Of a DNA stretch of 64,000 bases, positions 58,710 through 64,000 are shown piece by piece (position 1 is the stretch's first letter; every line of letters begins with the position of its first letter). The notes beneath the pieces are model-generated. The model was not told the origin of the DNA and did not search any database. It saw only the letters and a program-made list of their open reading frames with translations. The DNA lies in the NCBI RefSeq assembly GCF_000001735.4, contig NC_003074.8:15073261-15137260 (forward strand), written 5' to 3'. The position numbers and the translations under genes are program-made. The stretch comes from Arabidopsis thaliana. Lineage: Eukaryota > Streptophyta > Magnoliopsida > Brassicales > Brassicaceae.

Positions 58710-59034
58710 GCAACAATAGAGCTTTAGAGAAAGGACAAGTGGACCTACGAGTGGGAAATGGAGCAAGAGTTGCTGCATTGGCTGTGGGAACATTTCATTT
58801 ATCTTTACCTTCTGGCATGGTTTTAGAAATTAATAATTGCTACCATGTACCTGCTATAAGTAGAAATATTATTTATATTTCTTGTTTGGATTTGGATGAA
58901 TTTTCGATTAATGACAAGTGTTGTTCATTTGATCGTGGTGATATTTTTGTATGGTATTGGTCCATTAGAGAATGGATTTTATTTTCTGAACCAAAGTGTG
59001 CCAGTGTATAACATCAATACCAAAAGATTTAAGT
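58710..59034 (+). pseudogene. Ty1/copia pol fragment (pre-integrase region)
   Basis: VDLRVGNGARVAALAVGTFH, LPSGMVLEINNCYHVPAISR, NIIYISCLDLDEFS and YNINTKRFK are the segment between protease and integrase of copia polyproteins. The fragment has a frameshift near 58950 and runs into the assembly gap. Confidence 0.8.
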
Positions 59035-59285
59035 NNNNNNNNNNNNNNNNNNNNNNNNNNNNNNNNNNNNNNNNNNNNNNNNNNNNNNNNNNNNNNNNNN
59101 NNNNNNNNNNNNNNNNNNNNNNNNNNNNNNNNNNNNNNNNNNNNNNNNNNNNNNNNNNNNNNNNNNNNNNNNNNNNNNNNNNNNNNNNNNNNNNNNNNNN
59201 NNNNNNNNNNNNNNNNNNNNNNNNNNNNNNNNNNNNNNNNNNNNNNNNNNNNNNNNNNNNNNNNNNNNNNNNNNNNNNNNNNNNN
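59035..59285. other. Assembly gap (251 N)
   Basis: The bases are all N, so the right boundary of the copia fragment is unknown. Confidence 1.
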
Positions 59286-60829
59286 AAAATATCTTTGTCT
59301 AAAAATACTTCATTTTGAATCATTGGTGGATTCAAGTTTGTGACTTAACAATTATTAACGGATATTACAAAATCATTTAACGACATTAAATGTTAACCAT
59401 GTGTATATAAATAGATATATACAAATTTTATTCAAAATCTTACAAATATATTGGTGTGGTCTAGTGGTAACAAGTAGTTTATTTAATATTACTGCGTTAA
59501 TACGATCAAGACTCTCTCTTTCTCAAACCTCTTTCTTTTTTTTCCACTTTTACCTAAATTCTTCTCGACTTCCGCAACTAACCTACTCCACGACCACAAA
59601 AATGACATATACATCGTCGTCGTCATCTTTGTCTCAATCTCTCATGTGTTAATTGTATTTAAATTCAAATTTATAGAAAGTGAAGAAAATGATGTATTTA
59701 AATTTGTATGATGACATTCATTAAAGAAAATTGGACATGTGCAAGTTGAATAACATACGTGTTACACCAAGCAATATATTTGTAAAAGTTTTTATAAATA
59801 TTGTATATATTTATTTTTACATGGAAAGTTAAAATTTAACGTAGTTTACTAATTTCTAAAAACTCTCGTTAACGGCTGTTAAGGTAAGGATTTGAATCTA
59901 ATAACAATTCAAAAACAAAGTATTTTTAGAAAAAATATTTAAATGGAGTATTTTTTTTCCTACAAAAAAATTGAGGCATTGAAAGTCCAAAAATAAACAG
60001 ATCAAGTATTTCTCGACTATTTTACTGTTATAATTTAAACGTTGTTTACAGATACCGTAACGTCTGTTAATGACCGTTAAATCATAGGTTTGAATCAACC
60101 AATAATTTTAAAATAAGGTATTTTTGACCGAATATAATTAAGAGATAAGTTGGAAAAACATACGTTTTTCAAACTTAATTATAAAACCAGTACCGTTACT
60201 ATTTATAATTTGAGACTCCCTCCGGGACCACCGCAGCGTCTAATACACGAGCCGTGAATACATAAAAAGTGGGACATGTTTGATGTTGTGGAAATTACGT
60301 ATAAGGGTTTCCTTTGTTTTTATCAGAAAAAGAAATCCTCTGTCCGAGTTCGAGTGTTTTGTATGGGCTCAACAGTTGGTAAATGGGCCTTAATTGTACA
60401 TTCTTATTACATTAGAATCAAATTAAATGTTGAAGTCAAATCGTCATCGTCGCCGACAAATTCAATGGCGGAGTGGGAGCTGAGAGAAACGTCGGCATTT
60501 ATGAGAGTTTCAATTCAACGGAATTAGTTATCAGGTTGGTGAATAAAATTATATAATACTCAGATTCTCTTTAGGTTTTACTCGAAATTAGCTAAATTTT
60601 TTGGGGGGAATTCTAGCTCGTGTGTTTGAGGATTATTTCATTTTAGGTTAAAAGGAAGAAGATGATTGTCAGTTTCAGTTGTGTTTCATTATTTTTTGAG
60701 GACTTTCAACTCAGGGGATCTACCATGGAAGGTGGAATTCAGATTAGTAAATTTTGGTGCTTAATTGCTCATAATGTTTCAATTTTTACTGCCTAGAGAC
60801 TGATGATAATTGAATTTCATTTTCAGCGG
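59286..60829. other. AT-rich spacer with a repeated GTTAA motif and a promoter-like segment
   Basis: At 59867-59905 and 60057-60100 similar segments (CGTTAACGGCTGTTAAGG, CGTAACGTCTGTTAATGACC) recur about 190 bp apart. GTGTGGTCTAGTGGTAACAA at about 59453 resembles a Pol III A box, perhaps a SINE head, but no clear B box follows. About 60270-60540 looks like a gene leader: TGGGCCTTAATT, then a 20-codon ATGGCGGAGTGGG.. frame, then a possible donor CAG|GTTGGT. No confident gene. Confidence 0.4.
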
Positions 60830-63016
60830 ATGATATTGTTGTTGTACAAGCCGGTAGATGGATTTTGTATAGCACGGGAGGGCGATGAGGGTGATGGGGT
60901 TAAACACTTTAAGGGATTTGGACCTAAAGGTGCGACAACTATTCGGAATGGAGAATACATCAGTATTTGTCGAGCTTAGCTACATATTTGAGGACAAACT
61001 AACTCTGTTAGCTTGTGTTCAGCCGGGTCCGATGATGATTGGGTCTGATTGGCAGTTTAGATGCTTCAAATCTTTAAGTATTGGCGATAAATCTGTGAAT
61101 CTGTTTGTGTGTTTTAGAGAAGGAGATTCAGTTATAGTCGGCCCCACTTCTGAATCTGGAAAATCTGGCACAAGCATTGCTAAGTGTTTAGAAGCTGGAG
61201 AATCATCATCTGCATGTTTTGTACCAACTAGAGTTAAACTCGTTGCGGCATTGGAAGGAGGATACTTCGCTGGTCTGTTATCTTCTTTTCAAGATAGTAC
61301 TATTGTCTATCATCCCAGCTCTCAGTTTGCTATTGTTCAGAGTACAGATGTTTATGTCACATCCACTAAATATGACATAAGCGATGAACTACTGTTAGAA
61401 GCACTAGAAGCAGCATAAAAGTCAACTAATGGAGTTTTTGTCGCCGCTTCTGATGTTAAATACATCTCTACCGGTAGAAGTTCTCGCTTCAGCTGATGAT
61501 AAAAAGTCTTTAGAAAACTCTGATGATTCTTTCTCTCTCACTACAGGGAGTGAATCAGAAGATGATGAGTTTGACGACGATAACTACACTATTGCTACGT
61601 TTCAAGCTGGGAAAGAAATCGTTGTATATGAAGACAGCGGGGATGATGATTTTGTTGAGCCCCCTAAAAAGAAAGTCATGTTAAAAGAAAGTAATGTTGG
61701 GTCTATGACAGACTTTTTGGAGACATTTCAAAAAGGTATAAGCATTGATCAAGTGTATGGGTACGACGACATAGAGCCAATGTTCGGAGATGATCGATGA
61801 TATGGATGCAAAAGCAGCTCATGTTGACTTGAGCAAAGAGGATGATAATATGTTTGTCAGAAGGACCTTTGCAACGAGGGAAGATTTCAGGATTGCCTTG
61901 TCCATTTATGCTATAAACCGTTCCGCTTCAAATTCACTAGGTACAAGAAACATTACTTGGTTGATGAATGTTATGATAAAAAAATTGTTGTGATTGGAGA
62001 GTCAGAGCACATCAAGTTGGGGACAGTGAAGAATATGAGGTGAGGATGGCAAAGTTGGAACATATGTGTAAGGTGGAGACTAGGAGCCGCTTCTCAAAAC
62101 ATGCAACTTCTAAGGTTGTAGCTTCACTCCTAAGGGCTAAGTATGTGAAGGCGTTTTGTGGTCCAAGAGCAAGAGACTTACCTGATTCTATGTTGAGTGA
62201 GCACCATGTGCGAATAACGTATTAGAAAGTTGGGAAAGCTAAAGAACTGGCTGTCGAGACAGCTCATGGAGCGTATGAGAGCTCTTTCTCCTTGTTGCAT
62301 GTATATTTGCATGTCTTACAACTTGCTAATCCTGGCACAATTTATCATTTGGAAACAGAGTTGGATGATAAGGGTGATGAACGTTTCAAGTATGTTTTCC
62401 TATCATTGGGGGCTAGTTTCAAAGGGTTAAAATATCTTAGGAGAGTTGTTGTAGTAGATGGTACACACCTTTTTGGTAAGTTTCTTGGTTGTCTCCTTAC
62501 CGCTAGTTGCCAGGATGCTAACTTCCAGATTTTTCCAATAGTTTTTGCTGTAGTGGACAGCGAGACAGATGAATCATGGACATGGTTCATGAATAAGCTT
62601 TTTGAAATAATCAAAGATGGCCCTGAATTGACCTTTGTATATGATCGAAATCAACCAATATTAAGTCTGTGAGTCTTGTGTTCCCTCAAGCACACCATAG
62701 AGCTTCTTTGGTCCACATAAGAAGGAATGATAAAGGAAGGTATGGAAAGAAGAGTGGTCTTCCAGCTTTAGTTTGGCAAGCAGGTAACACATTTCGGCTC
62801 AAAGATTTTAATAATGTGTGTGAAACGATCAGTATGGGCTGTTGGAATTTTATAGAAGAAATGGGTCTTGCGAATTGGAGTAGGGTTCATTTTACAGGGG
62901 AGAGATATAATTTGATGTCTAGTAACATTGCTGAGTCTTTAAATAATGCTTTATTACCAGCTAGGGGAAGTCCAGTTGTGGCATTGCTTGAATTTATAAT
63001 GAAAATGCTTGCTAGG
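60830..63016 (+). pseudogene. MULE transposase, second copy, interrupted by an LTR element
   Basis: After an acceptor-like TTTTCAG the frame opens with DDIVVVQAGRWILYSTGG. It shifts near 60880 and continues 60885-61418 (LRDLDLKVRQLFGMENTSVF), then an acidic linker (61429-61800) and a MuDR N-terminal domain (61790-62220). The DDE core is at 62292-62672 (VVVVDGTHLFGKFLGCLLTA; FAVVDSETDESWTWFMNKLF) and continues at 62669-63016 (MGLANWSRVHFTGERYNLMS, SSNIAESLNNALLPAR). At least five frameshifts or stops (near 60880, 61418, 61930, 62030, 62225, 62660) are present. The frame ends at 63016, where an LTR begins, so the C-terminal zinc knuckle lies elsewhere or is lost. Confidence 0.88.
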
Positions 63017-63956
63017 TGATATGTCTATAATTTGCATGATTTAGGCATTCATTCTTCACCACTTTGTCATTGTTTCATCCACGTTTCATCTCATTACGCA
63101 ACTTTCATAGCCGCAGTGTTTCTCCTGCGACTTTGTATTCACTTTCAAGTATTTTATATTCAGTTTTCGTTTAAGTCTTTCATCATTTCTGTTATCATAT
63201 TTTCAATCGTTGTTTTGCTATTGTCTTTGATTATGTCTAAGTAGTGAACCGTATTTCTGAGGATGGGATAGATTAGTTGTGGTTTACTTGGTCGTTTTAG
63301 GTGGTTGAGTTTAGAATACTAGAATCCCTTTTGGATTAGTTGCGCTTATTGCTTGTTTCACTGGCTAATGTGGAATATGAGTCTAGACGTCCAGCGCTCA
63401 GAATGCGTTTAATGGGCGTTGGATCCTATTAATTCCACAGATATCTGCCTCTACCCCCAAGGGATTAGCTGTAGAGAGGGTATTGGCTTTAACAAGTTGA
63501 TTCGATAATGCCTGTTTAGTTAGAGATCGCTAATGGAAATTAGGTCAGTGTCTAGCTTTGCTTGAGGATTTCTATCACGGGAGTGAATTAATCTGTTGTT
63601 GAACTTGTTGTCTAAGGATAGCTTCTGTGAAGTTTTGTCAACCGCCTGAATAGATTAAGGAGACCACACTATTCGATTACCCCATCCTTAGGAATCGTTT
63701 ATCCATTTGACTGCCTGTTATCATTTCTGCTTTGTTATTCACCTGCCTGTTATTGCAATTTCTGCTTTTAGTTTCATTTCATTTCTGTTTTTGCATACTA
63801 GGAATGTTAGAACTAACCAACTCTCTACTTGGCTTGACTTAGAGCTTTCTAATCATATCTCATTTGTTTGTATCACACTGGATTGGATTGACAACCTAAA
63901 ATACTACAACGACAGGATAGTGTTTTAGGATTAATTGAGTAAAAATCCTACTATCA
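63017..63956 (+). repeat. 5' LTR of another ATHILA-type element (same LTR family as C)
   Basis: It starts TGATATGTCTATAATTTG exactly at the break in the MULE frame and ends AATCCTACTATCA. At 940 bp it is shorter than C's LTR but shares the segments around 63240-63680 and 63830-63940. The left copy of a target duplication would be CTAGG (63012-63016). The partner is outside the window. Confidence 0.85.
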
Positions 63957-63959
63957 ATT

Positions 63960-63974
63960 TGGCACCGTTGCCAG
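63960..63974 (+). other. Primer-binding site of the right-edge element, tRNA-Asp type
   Basis: TGGCACCGTTGCCAG follows the LTR end after three bases. It differs from TGGCGCCGTTGCC by one base in the core. The element body continues past 64000. Confidence 0.82.
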
Positions 63975-64000
63975 TTTGGTGTTTGTTTGCTATATTTGAG

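Noticed and set aside
58896..59343. Frames crossing the N gap
   Set aside because: They are artefacts of unknown bases and cannot be interpreted.
59453..59640. SINE or small coding frame at 59401-59652
   Set aside because: It has an A-box-like motif but no clear B box, and the frame is Ser/Phe-rich low complexity.
1..64000. CRISPR arrays, operons or bacterial defence systems
   Set aside because: Spliced genes, TATA boxes and plant transposon families show this is plant nuclear DNA; no regular repeat-spacer array was found.

Overview
This is nuclear DNA of a flowering plant, almost certainly a Brassicaceae species close to Arabidopsis. The evidence is spliced plant genes (a defensin-like peptide, a SAUR), ATHILA-type Ty3/gypsy elements with a tRNA-Asp-type primer site, a Helitron ending in CTAG, and CACTA, MULE and hAT transposases. 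Runs of N at 59035-59285 and three isolated N near 55.3 kb mark a draft assembly. Most of the window is transposon sequence, as expected near a pericentromere or in a repeat-rich arm. Only three ordinary genes look intact.

Left third (1-25.5 kb). A decayed MULE transposase (1-1946, minus) runs off the left edge. Next is a small two-exon defensin-like gene (2580-3961, minus), which no single reading frame reveals. A TGTACA-rich repeat lies at 5.3-5.8 kb. A gag-only LTR element with an initiator-Met primer site occupies 7.8-11.8 kb, followed by a MITE-like stretch (about 13-13.8 kb) and a LINE remnant (14.2-15.3 kb). A Helitron at 15468-18249 carries a six-exon RPA70-like gene. A single-exon membrane-protein gene (18450-19025, minus) and a SAUR gene (21384-22052, plus) form a divergent pair. 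After them come an hAT pseudogene and a LINE RNase H fragment.

Middle (25.5-55.8 kb). This is one nest of retrotransposons, resolved by target-site duplications. An old ATHILA-type element B (minus) was hit twice. Element A (25860-44233, duplication CTGAC) sits in B's 3' LTR. Element C (45645-50125, duplication TCTAT) sits in B's late open reading frame. A's own 3' LTR is split by an 8.2-kb CACTA element (26699-34905) with two decayed genes. A, B and C are each defective in different ways: A lacks RT and integrase, B has a broken RT and no protease, and C lost most of its interior and its primer site.

Right part (55.8-64 kb). A gypsy remnant is interrupted by a clean solo LTR (56453-57615, duplication GAGAC). 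It is followed by a copia fragment, the assembly gap, AT-rich spacer, and a second decayed MULE (60.8-63.0 kb, plus). That MULE is cut at 63016 by the 5' LTR of another ATHILA-type element, whose primer site is visible and whose body lies beyond the window.

The genes do not form a pathway. The most interesting items are the hidden defensin-like gene, the Helitron that carries an RPA-like gene downstream of two tandem-repeat blocks, the internal copy of terminal motifs in the CACTA element, and the palindrome arrays in the LTRs.
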